DNA of 30,459 nt from a virus. This document shows positions 18,162 to 25,414 of the stretch, in pieces; positions within the stretch are counted from its first letter, which is position 1; every line of letters begins with the position of its first letter. The stretch is taken from positions 1-30,459 of IMG/VR virus record IMGVR_UViG_3300024289_000080; one strand, given 5' to 3'. The notes under the pieces are model-generated. The model did not search any database and was not told the DNA's origin. It worked only from the letters and a program-made list of their open reading frames with translations. The position numbers were made by a program, and so were the translations under genes.

Positions 18162-18613
18162 TATTCACCTCTTGAAAATTCGTTAAAGGAATCATTGGAA
18201 GCAGAGTCTGTCCACCCTCTCAATGATGCTGCACGTGCGTCTGCAAAGTTACTGGTTAAAGCCACGCACAAGACTACCAAATTAATAAATTCTTTGCGCA
18301 GCGTATAGGCGTGCGCTTGCGATTCATCAGTACTGTGGTCAGCGTTGGATGTATGCCACGACGTAATCATGACCACAATCATTCCAGCCAAAGCCGTGTA
18401 GTGCCGCTGATAGAATTCGTTTGCAGGCAACTTAAGTAGCAGCTGAGAAAACACATTGTTAATGTCATCAGGGGTAACCCGATTGTCTTGGTCAATGATG
18501 TCATCCCATACTTCAATAGCGTTCAAGACAAGAGTCAGGAACTCCAAAGCCTCCAAGTCTTTTACAGACTCGGTCATCCATGGGGACAAGGGCCGAAGTG
18601 TATGGTTACTCAT
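18161..18613 (-). CDS. Unknown helical phage protein
   Basis: The 150-residue protein is mostly helical, with an acidic N-terminal half (EVWDDIIDQDNRVTPDD) and a hydrophobic stretch TALAGMIVVMITSW that could be a buried helix or a membrane segment. It has no cysteine cluster or enzyme motif, and I do not recognise it. The ATG has no strong ribosome-binding site, and 40 bases of AT-rich sequence separate it from the upstream gene, so initiation may be weak or the start uncertain. Its stop forms TAATG with the S74-protein start. Its position among structural genes suggests a virion or assembly role. Confidence 0.72.
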   Translation of the reverse strand: MSNHTLRPLSPWMTESVKDLEALEFLTLVLNAIEVWDDIIDQDNRVTPDDINNVFSQLLLKLPANEFYQRHYTALAGMIVVMITSWHTSNADHSTDESQAHAYTLRKEFINLVVLCVALTSNFADARAASLRGWTDSASNDSFNEFSRGE

Positions 18614-18653
18614 GGGGCTGTATCTTACATTGTTTATGCATTATGTCCTATAG

Positions 18654-18971
18654 CTAAGTTTTTGGATACTTAGTTTTTACAGCTTGACAAACGGCAATAT
18701 AGGCATCGATTCCATCTTGGTCACCTTTGACGATAGCGTCCAAGTAATCAGTTATGGGTGGGTACTCAGCTTCCCGCTGAAGTTTGTAATCTAGAATGCT
18801 TGTGACAGTCTTCACACATTTGCCATCGACCAAAGCAATGTCTACCAAAACACGTGTGTATGGTTTTGTAAGGTTGAGTATTTCCACATATTCAATGTAT
18901 GTGTCGTCACCTTTGTAGGTGCTTGGGCCAGATACGATTTGCCCGTTCTCAAACTTGACCCACTGCTGCAT
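18654..18971 (-). CDS. XkdW-like small tail-associated protein
   Basis: The stop of the upstream tip protein and this ATG share the A of TAATG (18971), and GGGGAG lies before it, so I choose the MQQWV start (105 residues) over an upstream in-frame M. The C-terminus reads EYPPITDYLDAIVKGDQDGIDAY followed by VKTKYPK. This matches the Y-P-x-(I/G)-x-D-x-L-D ... V-K-x-K-Y-P pattern of XkdW/YorD-type phage proteins that follow tail-fibre genes. Function is unsettled; an accessory or chaperone role to the tip protein just upstream is plausible. Confidence 0.78.
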   Translation of the reverse strand: MQQWVKFENGQIVSGPSTYKGDDTYIEYVEILNLTKPYTRVLVDIALVDGKCVKTVTSILDYKLQREAEYPPITDYLDAIVKGDQDGIDAYIAVCQAVKTKYPKT

Positions 18972-20794
18972 TAGCGAACTCCCCAAGCTAAGCCGTTGAT
19001 TGCTTGAATCGTATAGTCAGCGTTATAGCCTGTTACAAAAATGCCCACAGGGGTGGCTGAAGCGTAAGTACCGGATGTAACCCCAGAAGAGTTGGTGGCA
19101 ATTCCGTATGAGCCAGAGTTGGTCATGTAGGAAATCTGTTCTTGCGCAGTTAAATAGTCGCCTGAAATATTGTAGTTTGTAAGGATCAGCACGCCAAGGT
19201 CTTTTGATGCGCCCCCAGTAGTTGCTTGGACATTAACTACAGCAGCAATTTTATGTGGGGCTGTGGCGGGCGCTGGCATCGTTCCTGAATACACAAGGTA
19301 CAAAGGAGTACCGGTATTGCCATTTAGGTAGTACGGGCCATTGGTTGTCGAAATGGGCGTACCACCAGACACTTTGACATACAGTCCTGAGTAAGAATTA
19401 ACTTGATAGGCTGTTAGCAAAGCACCAGTAATTTGGCCTGAGCGCACGCTGATGGCGTTGAATTCCACGTTACCACTACTGTCGATAGTCCAGCCTGCCG
19501 AGCCTGCCGAGTAGTTACTAGAGCGGATGTATGTTGGGCTGATATTGCTACCGCCAATCGTACCGGTCGTGACATTACCGCCAATCGTGGCGTTACCAGC
19601 GTTGTCAATTGCAAATGTAACGGAGCCTGCTTTTTTGGCAACAATACCGTCTTTACCAAAGTACACGCCATTATTTAGGTCTGACCCAGCAAACATGCCG
19701 TCAGTAATTGAAAACGTAATCCGTCCGGTTACTGTATCCCCAGACTTTGATACTTTAGAGTTAGCAGTATTTTGAGCATTGGTAATGCTTGGGGTTAGCG
19801 CAGAATTAAGCCAGCCGGGATCGGGATTAACATAGCTATAGTTAAGTGCAGTGCCTGCGGCAAGGATGACATTGCCAGACATGTCTTTGATAGACAACCC
19901 ACGAGTATCAATTTGACTGGCTGTAAGCAAGCCACGAATAGAGGCTGCGCTAAATTCAGCAAAACCATTACCGTCAATCTTCCAGCCTGTGGTACCTGCG
20001 GAGTAACCGGTGGACTGAATATACTGACCTACACTAACAGAACCAGCCGTAAGTTTATTGACCGCTAGGCTAGAGATTTTGGCATCGTCTACAGCAAGGT
20101 CTTGAATCTTGGCATTAGAAACCGCAAGGTTGGCAATGGCTGCATTACCCACGGCAAGGTTGGCAATCTTGGTTGTCGTGATTGCGTAGTCTTTAATCTT
20201 GCCAGACTCAACTGCATTTGCCGCCAGCTTAGTAGCATCAATAATTAAATCGCTAAGGTCTACTCCGCCTACAAGGCCAGTGCCACCAAGTGTGCCAGTT
20301 GAACTGTTGTATGGGCCAGCAATGTTGGCTTGAGATACAAAACGAATCCAATAGTAGTAGCTTTTATTAGTGCCTACAGGATCAGAATACACAGCCCCGG
20401 GAGCAAAACCTTGAAGTACAGCATGAGCAAGAACGTTGTCAACTGAACGCCAGACTTCTGTGTATGCGTAATTAAGGAATGCGCCCGATACATTGGGATC
20501 AGTCCAGCTAAGCAGAATGTTGGTAAAACCAGCACTGATTGATAACCCACCAGGGGTAGGGGGTGGTGTGGTATCTGTGGCCCCGTCATAAACATTGGTA
20601 GTGTTTATGGTCGTATTTGAAATAGCAGGGTTTAGCCCTGCATCAACCACCGTGCCATTAGGTAAGGGATTACCCGATATAGCCCCGCCAAGAATTTCCA
20701 GACTTTCTTTCATAGGGCGCAGAATTGCCGCTATGGTCGTGTCCTGAACTGGACTAATTGAGGGTATACCCGGTAGTTTTGGCAGGTTAGCCAT
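18971..20794 (-). CDS. J-like tail tip / receptor-binding protein with FN3 domain and repeats
   Basis: This is a 607-residue fibre-like protein. A fibronectin type III-like domain spans about residues 78-165 (PPPTPGGLSIS ... LLSWTDP ... SYYYWIRFVS). Four 10-residue tandem repeats occupy 209-248. Two copies of a tip module follow (about 257-300 and 421-466), each with GYSAG or NYSAG, G-W-x-I-D and a phenylalanine-rich strand, as in DUF1983-type tip proteins such as lambda J. The C-terminus is Gly/Ser/Thr-rich and probably beta. The likely role is host contact. It is unusual to see a J-like module in an otherwise podovirus-like set. Start and stop are both TAATG-coupled to neighbours. Confidence 0.82.
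   Translation of the reverse strand: MANLPKLPGIPSISPVQDTTIAAILRPMKESLEILGGAISGNPLPNGTVVDAGLNPAISNTTINTTNVYDGATDTTPPPTPGGLSISAGFTNILLSWTDPNVSGAFLNYAYTEVWRSVDNVLAHAVLQGFAPGAVYSDPVGTNKSYYYWIRFVSQANIAGPYNSSTGTLGGTGLVGGVDLSDLIIDATKLAANAVESGKIKDYAITTTKIANLAVGNAAIANLAVSNAKIQDLAVDDAKISSLAVNKLTAGSVSVGQYIQSTGYSAGTTGWKIDGNGFAEFSAASIRGLLTASQIDTRGLSIKDMSGNVILAAGTALNYSYVNPDPGWLNSALTPSITNAQNTANSKVSKSGDTVTGRITFSITDGMFAGSDLNNGVYFGKDGIVAKKAGSVTFAIDNAGNATIGGNVTTGTIGGSNISPTYIRSSNYSAGSAGWTIDSSGNVEFNAISVRSGQITGALLTAYQVNSYSGLYVKVSGGTPISTTNGPYYLNGNTGTPLYLVYSGTMPAPATAPHKIAAVVNVQATTGGASKDLGVLILTNYNISGDYLTAQEQISYMTNSGSYGIATNSSGVTSGTYASATPVGIFVTGYNADYTIQAINGLAWGVR
20051..20170 (-). repeat. Four tandem 30-bp units encoding a decapeptide repeat
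   Basis: Codons 209-248 of the tip protein encode KIANLAVGNA, AIANLAVSNA, KIQDLAVDDA and KISSLAVNKL. The consensus is (K/A)-I-x-x-L-A-V-x-x-(A/L) with an exact 10-residue period. The DNA shows the same 30-base period, best conserved between the first two units. Such periodicity fits a trimeric stalk or beta-solenoid and suggests slippage-driven length change. Confidence 0.85.
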
Positions 20795-22464
20795 TAGGCT
20801 TGCTCCAACTCATCCACAGATGTGGCTACAGTAATACGGCGTACAGGCACGTTACCGGTAAGTTCAATCTCCCAATAGTAAGACCGAGTGACATTTGGAA
20901 TCCTGACCGGTTCATCGCCAGTCATATTGATTGTTAGAACTCCCTGCCCTTCAGCGTACAGATTGACTGTTAGATAAGAACCTGGGTTAGCCGCCATGTA
21001 TACATAATCTGCGTGCACTTGAAGCGCCGCGTAGGTTGTAGGGCGGTTGTGAATAAACTTTTTAGACCGCCATGTATAGATCGTATTGCCCGTTGTACTG
21101 GTGTCCAGTGAATAAATTTTGTTGTCTGTGGCAGATAAAAAGTAAACCGTACCGGTAACAGAATCAACAAACCGTGCTTTAGCAGGGGAGTCAAACGTAG
21201 CCAACGGCGGGTTATCACCTCGCAAAACAATGATTGAGTTACGAGCACCAGCGACAGTCTGGAAAAATCCAAAGTACATGTTGTTGTACACCGCGCCAAT
21301 CATGGATGACGGGTTTAACTGTTGCCATTCTTCACGGGTGTATAACGCATTAGAAATAACTTCTTGAGTGCCGGGGGCTATAGAAACCAAGCCGTTGGGA
21401 CTGGCATACAGCACGCCATACTGGTCAGATGTAATGGATTTCTTAGACACACAAGGCTGCATCATTGGCAGTTTTTCTTGCATCATGCTAGTAGGTGTCG
21501 TACCCGTAATCATGTACGGGTTATGTGTGGTGCCTACAAAGAGTGAATTACCAAAGACACCAAGCCCAACAATTGGAAAATGTGTTGTCAATTTATAGGT
21601 TTCAGGCCAAGCATGGGGTAAATAAGGTTCGCAGAACCAAATTTCGTTGCCCGTAAAACCTGCCAACATGCCGTTAGGCATGGCCACAATACCTTGTAGA
21701 GTAGAAGGTGGGGGTGAATAGTACAACGACTGCAGTGAGTCACCTAACTGAGTTGCAGTTTTCGTGTCCACATAGGAAGTTGTAGCCATTGGTATTGCAG
21801 CTACTAACAAATAGGTAGAAGTGGTAGCCCCAATAACAGAACGATAAATACGGCGTTCGTAGAAATTGTAGTTGCCAGTGGGGGGCGTAGCAAAACCTGT
21901 AATGGTTACAGAGTCACCAGATGTGTTGACTCCTGTAATATTGGTAGGAGGACTAGGAGCAGACTCCTCATATACGTTCCCAAATTTAGTCACATAGGTA
22001 TATACATACGCACGGTCTTCGCTGGGCGCAGTACCTGTGCCTGCTTTGGATAGAGCAGGCGCACCTGTTGGGGCTGGAACTCCCATTTCATAATAGGAGT
22101 TAGGGTAAGGGGCAGTTCCTGAACTGGTCGCCATCGCCCAGTTAGTCTTTCTAGGGGTAAACCCTGAGCTTGTATAGTACAAGCGAAATTCATCTAAGTC
22201 AGCAACAGGGCCTGGCACGACGTCCACGTCGTAGTTCCACTCAAGCCACACAGGCGAAGAACTGGATGGGCCTCTAAACTTATAAATAGATTGAACGCTA
22301 GAGCCGCCACTTGGCGTGTACTCTAAAGTCGGGTTTCTCCAAGGACGAATCTCAAGAGACGTCAGCTTGGCATTGTTAGCAATCTGCGCTTGGTTACCCT
22401 CGAGCGCAGTGGGACCAGTCCTCGGTACGATACCGGAAAAGTTGTCGATACGGAGTCCGGGCAT
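20794..22464 (-). CDS. Tail nozzle/stabilisation-like beta-rich structural protein
   Basis: The 556-residue protein is strand-rich throughout. The N-terminus (LRIDNFSGIVPRTGPTALEGNQAQIANNAKL) resembles the opening of podovirus nozzle or head-tail stabilisation proteins. The middle shows blade-like repeats with GIVAMPNGMLAGFTGNEIWF, GLGVFGNSLFVGTTHNPYMI and YGVLYASPNGLVSI, which looks like a beta-propeller. There is no membrane segment or enzyme motif. AAGGTGGGATC precedes the ATG. It lies upstream of the J-like tip protein (TAATG coupling), consistent with a tail-tube-distal component. The assignment by fold resemblance is moderate. Confidence 0.72.
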   Translation of the reverse strand: MPGLRIDNFSGIVPRTGPTALEGNQAQIANNAKLTSLEIRPWRNPTLEYTPSGGSSVQSIYKFRGPSSSSPVWLEWNYDVDVVPGPVADLDEFRLYYTSSGFTPRKTNWAMATSSGTAPYPNSYYEMGVPAPTGAPALSKAGTGTAPSEDRAYVYTYVTKFGNVYEESAPSPPTNITGVNTSGDSVTITGFATPPTGNYNFYERRIYRSVIGATTSTYLLVAAIPMATTSYVDTKTATQLGDSLQSLYYSPPPSTLQGIVAMPNGMLAGFTGNEIWFCEPYLPHAWPETYKLTTHFPIVGLGVFGNSLFVGTTHNPYMITGTTPTSMMQEKLPMMQPCVSKKSITSDQYGVLYASPNGLVSIAPGTQEVISNALYTREEWQQLNPSSMIGAVYNNMYFGFFQTVAGARNSIIVLRGDNPPLATFDSPAKARFVDSVTGTVYFLSATDNKIYSLDTSTTGNTIYTWRSKKFIHNRPTTYAALQVHADYVYMAANPGSYLTVNLYAEGQGVLTINMTGDEPVRIPNVTRSYYWEIELTGNVPVRRITVATSVDELEQA

Positions 22465-22480
22465 GATCCCACCTTCTCAA

Positions 22481-22726
22481 TTAAGCTGCTGGAGCGTCTT
22501 CAGCAGGAGTTTCTGCTGCTTCAGCCTTCTTAGACTTTGTTGCTTTTTTACCACTGGGGGTTTCAATTTCGTCAGCCAGTAGTTTGCCGTCGTCGTTCAA
22601 GTTAAACACACCTTCATCGTTCAAGCTGCCGACTTTTTTGCGGTCGCCCATAACACCCACGATGATGTTGCCAGCAACCAGCTCAGCGCCTGTTGCTTCC
22701 ATAAATTGTTCAAAACTGATTGCCAT
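22481..22726 (-). CDS. Small charged protein of unknown function
   Basis: AAGGAG sits 6 bases before the ATG at 22726, an excellent ribosome-binding site. The 81-residue protein has a compact N-terminal half (MAISFEQFMEATGAELVAGN) and a disordered Lys/Glu/Ala/Pro C-terminus (KKATKSKKAEAAETPAEDAPAA). No family is recognised. It is the first gene after a terminator that separates it from the lysis block, and it precedes the nozzle-like protein by 16 bases. It may be an abundant small virion or assembly factor, judged only from the strong ribosome-binding site and its position. Confidence 0.72.
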   Translation of the reverse strand: MAISFEQFMEATGAELVAGNIIVGVMGDRKKVGSLNDEGVFNLNDDGKLLADEIETPSGKKATKSKKAEAAETPAEDAPAA

Positions 22727-22747
22727 GTTGGCTCCTTGAAAGTTGTT

Positions 22748-22767
22748 AAAAAGGTCTCCACAGACCT
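22748..22767 (-). terminator. Intrinsic terminator between lysis and structural genes
   Basis: Read on the minus strand, AGGTCT (22767-22762), loop GTGG, AGACCT (22757-22752) forms a 6-bp stem with a tetraloop, followed by four more T residues (22751-22748). It lies in the 56-base gap between the endolysin stop and the 81-residue gene. Moderate strength and a short T run suggest partial termination. Confidence 0.72.
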
Positions 22768-22782
22768 ACACACATTCTGCCA

Positions 22783-23382
22783 CTAAGCAGTTAAGACTTC
22801 AAGCGCATGGTTGATATGTTTGATCCGGTCATTCAAGCCAATGGTGCCGCCGTTAATTTTTTTGGTCAGACCAATCCAATCTCCTGCTTCAGCCAATTCA
22901 TTGCATTTACGTGTGGACCAAAACCACCCTGCAGTTAATGCGGCATACATAGGCGTAGCTACTAATTCTGGGTTGGCCCAGAAGTCAACACCAAGTGCTT
23001 TACCAGCATGATAATACCCATCAGAGCCAGTCAGCTGAATACAGCCTCGACCACGAAAACGGTACCCATCTCCACTAGCTTCATCTCGGTTGCCCATGCG
23101 TGACGCATAAACTTTGTTGGCAATCTTCTTAGGTTGTTTCTCGTACTCATTTGCAATCTCTTGAGTAGGAAATCTTTTTGGCCACAGCTTCATCAACGTT
23201 GCAGCACGGTAGTTCAAATTCTCTTCAAGCAATCTAAAGTGTCCGCACTCATGACCACACTGCCCAATAAATGCAGCTTGCTGGCGGGGCGTGCTGATAC
23301 CGAAACGAGTAAACGTTTCATTCAAGGCGTCTACCCATTCTGGGCCAATTTTCAGTTTGGCTAGTTGCTCAGCGTTTAGCAT
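22783..23382 (-). CDS. Endolysin, glycoside hydrolase family 19 (chitinase-like muramidase)
   Basis: The 199-residue protein carries the GH19 signature FIGQCGHECGHF with the likely general acid E45, and then LLEENLNYRA. The block GDGYRFRGRGCIQLTG follows, as in phage endolysins such as that of SPN1S. There is no signal peptide or membrane segment, so release would depend on a holin. GAGGGAG precedes the ATG. The start overlaps Rz by 14 bases. It cleaves peptidoglycan at the end of infection. Length is normal for the family and no key residue is missing. Confidence 0.95.
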   Translation of the reverse strand: MLNAEQLAKLKIGPEWVDALNETFTRFGISTPRQQAAFIGQCGHECGHFRLLEENLNYRAATLMKLWPKRFPTQEIANEYEKQPKKIANKVYASRMGNRDEASGDGYRFRGRGCIQLTGSDGYYHAGKALGVDFWANPELVATPMYAALTAGWFWSTRKCNELAEAGDWIGLTKKINGGTIGLNDRIKHINHALEVLTA

Positions 23383-23836
23383 TTACCAACTCCCTCATTT
23401 CGTTGTAGGTTGAGATGCAGGCGTTGAGCTGGTTGATGGCTGCGTCCCCTTCGGCGACGATGGCTGCAATAGCTGCGAGAGTCTGTCTGTCAGATTCGCT
23501 TGTCTCGGTGTCGCGATTGCTGTCGGCAGGGGCGGTACCTGTGGTGGGTTGTACACAACTGGAGGTGGGGAGGCGCAGCTTGCCAGCACGAATGGCGCGA
23601 TCAAGGGCAGTAGTTTTTTGATTGAGAGCATCATTAGCCTCCTGTAGCTTGTTGGTTTGTGCAATAACTTTACTGGTCATGGTCCGTTCAACTTCACGGG
23701 CCTCCTCATTTTTCTTAGCAATTTCAATTTGCATTTCAGCATCACGCTCAGACCAGCCAACATGATGCCCGTAGAAATAAACACCAAGAGCTGTAACAAT
23801 AGCGCCTAGGATTACATAAGGGTTGAATATACTCAT
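23369..23836 (-). CDS. Rz: Inner-membrane spanin subunit (Rz-like)
   Basis: The 155-residue protein has one N-terminal transmembrane segment (about 7-24, YVILGAIVTALGVYFYG). A periplasmic charged coiled coil (30-85) and a Cys-containing tail follow: a type II membrane topology typical of i-spanins. In Gram-negative hosts it joins an outer-membrane lipoprotein to fuse the two membranes after the cell wall is cut. It overlaps the upstream membrane gene by ATGA and the endolysin by 14 bases. It encloses the complete Rz1 frame, a classical nested arrangement. Sequence identity to lambda Rz is not claimed; the call is by topology, position and nesting. Confidence 0.9.
   Translation of the reverse strand: MSIFNPYVILGAIVTALGVYFYGHHVGWSERDAEMQIEIAKKNEEAREVERTMTSKVIAQTNKLQEANDALNQKTTALDRAIRAGKLRLPTSSCVQPTTGTAPADSNRDTETSESDRQTLAAIAAIVAEGDAAINQLNACISTYNEMRELVNAKR
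23395..23631 (-). CDS. Rz1: Outer-membrane spanin lipoprotein nested inside Rz (Rz1-like)
   Basis: A frame in another register inside Rz begins at ATG 23634 or 23631. AGGAGG (on the minus strand, 23643-23638) is 3 bases from the first ATG and 6 from the second, so I prefer 23631 (78 residues). The signal peptide MLSIKKLLPLIAPFVLASC ends in a lipobox (L-A-S-C, lipidated Cys19). The mature part is very Pro/Thr/Gln-rich (SPPPVVYNPPQVPPLP), as in Rz1 proteins. It pairs with the Rz coiled coil across the periplasm. Cys and proline-richness together make this call strong despite the small size. Confidence 0.92.
   Translation of the reverse strand: MLSIKKLLPLIAPFVLASCASPPPVVYNPPQVPPLPTAIATPRQANLTDRLSQLLQPSSPKGTQPSTSSTPASQPTTK
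23638..23643 (-). promoter_or_regulatory. Consensus AGGAGG ribosome-binding site for nested Rz1
   Basis: AGGAGG on the minus strand lies within the Rz coding sequence, 6 bases before the ATG at 23631. It is the only full-consensus ribosome-binding site I noticed in the lysis block and selects the internal start in a different frame. Confidence 0.85.
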
Positions 23837-24366
23837 GTCTCATTCCTTGCGAGTGAACGCTCTAGAGCAATATCCCCACGTTCGGGATGTTCATGGTCGG
23901 CTGAAGTTGTCGGAGGTGGGCCGGGTGTCCAGGACTCATCAAGTTGAGGATTTACCCAGACCGGCATCTGTCCAAAGGGTTGACCAGCAATTACTGGTGA
24001 TGCACCGGAAGAAGTTGATACTGGTGGGCATGGACTTGCGTTGCCACTTGGTGGATATGTTTGTGTAGTTGTAGAACCGGTTGCTGCACCTACGGCACGC
24101 TTACCAACAATACCGCCAATACCGCCCACAATTAACAACACAATATCGTTGAGCATCTTGGTGTAGGCTTGGTCAATCGGAGCCATGCTCTTAATTGGTT
24201 GTGTAACAAACGTCACTGAATACAACAGTGCAAACACAATCCCAAACAAAATGATTGTGATCATGATAACCACGAAGCCCCAGATGCGGACTTCGATTTC
24301 GTCCGCAGTCAGTTTATGCTGCGCGTCACTTCTGAAGACTTGATTCAGGAACTTGAGGGGGTTCAA
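23833..24366 (-). CDS. Two-segment membrane protein, candidate holin
   Basis: The 177-residue protein has two hydrophobic segments (about 28-54, IWGFVVIMITIILFGIVFAL, and 72-94, NDIVLLIVGGIGGIVG), followed by a Pro/Ser/Thr-rich tail without further membrane spans. Two spans beside Rz and endolysin make it the best holin candidate of the cluster, although the long extra-membrane tail is atypical. A GGAGAAG lies about 14 bases before the ATG. It overlaps the lipoprotein gene by 41 bases and Rz by ATGA. It could instead be a virion membrane anchor. Confidence 0.75.
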   Translation of the reverse strand: MNPLKFLNQVFRSDAQHKLTADEIEVRIWGFVVIMITIILFGIVFALLYSVTFVTQPIKSMAPIDQAYTKMLNDIVLLIVGGIGGIVGKRAVGAATGSTTTQTYPPSGNASPCPPVSTSSGASPVIAGQPFGQMPVWVNPQLDESWTPGPPPTTSADHEHPERGDIALERSLARNET

Positions 24367-24532
24367 TTTTCTTCTCCAGTATGGGCGCTACAAGATACTC
24401 AGGACACATCTGCGTGAACAGACACTTTGGTTTTTGGCATTCAGGTTTGTAAAAGTTGTCAGGGTTTTGGCATGGGTATCTGTAAACATCTTTACAGCCT
24501 GTCAACAATAAAACCAGAATGAGGTATTTCAT
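24326..24532 (-). CDS. Small Cys-rich lipoprotein
   Basis: The 68-residue protein starts with MKYLILVLLLTGC, a short signal peptide with a lipobox (L-T-G-C, lipidated Cys13). A Pro/Cys-rich segment follows (YPCQNPDNFYKPECQKPKC, then CPEY), with paired cysteines likely to form disulfides in the periplasm. It is distinct from the nested Rz1 lipoprotein. Such late small lipoproteins in other phages (for example Cor or Llp) block superinfection by covering an outer-membrane receptor, so that is a reasonable but unproven role. It is ATGA-coupled to the upstream gene and overlaps the holin candidate by 41 bases. Confidence 0.82.
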   Translation of the reverse strand: MKYLILVLLLTGCKDVYRYPCQNPDNFYKPECQKPKCLFTQMCPEYLVAPILEKKIEPPQVPESSLQK

Positions 24533-24684
24533 TTACCAAGCCCAACTTTTCCAAGCAACAAATTGACTATCTTGTCTGCCAAGTCGTTTGGCAAAAACTT
24601 AAGAAACCCAAGAAAATAAAGTGCCACACAGCCGTAAATAAAAATCTTGAGTGCGAGATCAAACGTCTTTTGGTATTCATTCAT
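24529..24684 (-). CDS. Very small single-pass membrane protein
   Basis: An in-frame ATG at 24714 exists, but the ATG at 24684 overlaps the upstream stop as ATGA, so I choose the 51-residue form. It has one hydrophobic span (about 10-30, LALKIFIYGCVALYFLGFL), then a short charged loop and a Gly/Leu/Lys-rich end. It could be an antiholin or a small holin-like pore protein in the lysis cluster, but there is no family match. It is co-translated with the upstream coiled-coil membrane protein and the downstream lipoprotein, both through ATGA. Confidence 0.65.
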   Translation of the reverse strand: MNEYQKTFDLALKIFIYGCVALYFLGFLKFLPNDLADKIVNLLLGKVGLGK

Positions 24685-25181
24685 CGTCCACCACACCTTC
24701 TGGTTGTATGACAAAAATCAATCATTTCATTCACACCAACAAAAAGTATAAATAGTACAAAGAACGTACCGCCAATAATCATCGCCCATTCTTGCATCTC
24801 TTGATCTTTGGCCTTGGCTTCCTTCTCAGCCTTCTTTAATGCACTTAATTCTTTAGCATCTGCCAAGTCCATTTCTGCTTGACGGGCTTTGATCTTGTTC
24901 CAGACATCAATCTTGCCTGTCTGCATGAAGAGCATCTTCAACTCTTCTTCAAACGCACGGGCTTGTTCTAGCGCCATTTCAATTTCAAGAGCAGTTCCCA
25001 TATTGGAACCTTTCTTGCCAGACTTTGCTTGCAGCATTGCCTTGGTAGCTTGACTCTTGGCGTCAAACATTTTGCCCAGCATGGGCGCTAATGAACCTAG
25101 GTCATTGGCAACTTTACTTGCCTTCTTGACCATACTGATGGCGCTTTGCAGGCCATTCAGTGCCGTGATTGGGTCAATCAT
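24681..25181 (-). CDS. Coiled-coil protein with C-terminal membrane segment
   Basis: A GTG one codon upstream is also open, but the TGATG overlap points to the ATG at 25181 (166 residues). The N-terminal part is helical. The segment SNMGTALEIEMALEQARAFEE and a Lys/Ala/Glu helix (about 105-130) look coiled coil. One hydrophobic span (WAMIIGGTFFVLFILFVGV) sits near the C-terminus, followed by a short Cys/Arg tail. I recognise this architecture as recurrent in environmental phages, without a known function. Its place among the lysis-associated membrane genes suggests a role at the inner membrane. Confidence 0.8.
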   Translation of the reverse strand: MIDPITALNGLQSAISMVKKASKVANDLGSLAPMLGKMFDAKSQATKAMLQAKSGKKGSNMGTALEIEMALEQARAFEEELKMLFMQTGKIDVWNKIKARQAEMDLADAKELSALKKAEKEAKAKDQEMQEWAMIIGGTFFVLFILFVGVNEMIDFCHTTRRCGGR

Positions 25182-25414
25182 CACTTATCCTGTTTTGAGT
25201 CTAACTTGTCAAAGATTTGCCTCAGAATAGTTTTGATCTCTGCAATGTCAGACTTGTAGTCGTCCTTTTGGACGTAGTCTCTAAGCAGATTCTCCCGCAA
25301 AGAATTGGCGTCATCTTCCAACTTCTGAATCTTGCGGGTCGTTTGGTTAAACACGAACACAGCCAAGAAGGCTGCGATTGCCACAACAAAATTAAATATC
25401 TGTTGGTTGTCCAT
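25181..25414 (-). CDS. Small membrane-anchored coiled-coil protein
   Basis: The 77-residue form starting at ATG 25414 (MDNQQIFNF) is favoured by the TGATG overlap with the upstream gene; a GTG just before it would add one residue. One N-terminal hydrophobic span (about 8-22) is followed by a charged coiled coil (KLEDDANSLRENLLRDYVQ, then DIAEIKTILRQIFDKL). The protein belongs to a type often seen next to phage lysis genes and might be a spanin-like or holin-partner protein, but no function is assigned. It is likely anchored in the inner membrane with the coil on one side. Confidence 0.8.
   Translation of the reverse strand: MDNQQIFNFVVAIAAFLAVFVFNQTTRKIQKLEDDANSLRENLLRDYVQKDDYKSDIAEIKTILRQIFDKLDSKQDK

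Noticed and set aside
18614-18690. Possible leftward promoter (TTGTCA and TATCCA) before the 150-residue gene
   Set aside because: The match to consensus is poor and the spacing is 16, so chance is as likely.
20051-20170. Tandem 30-bp units as a CRISPR array or iteron
   Set aside because: They lie in frame inside a coding sequence, encode a regular decapeptide and have no spacers.
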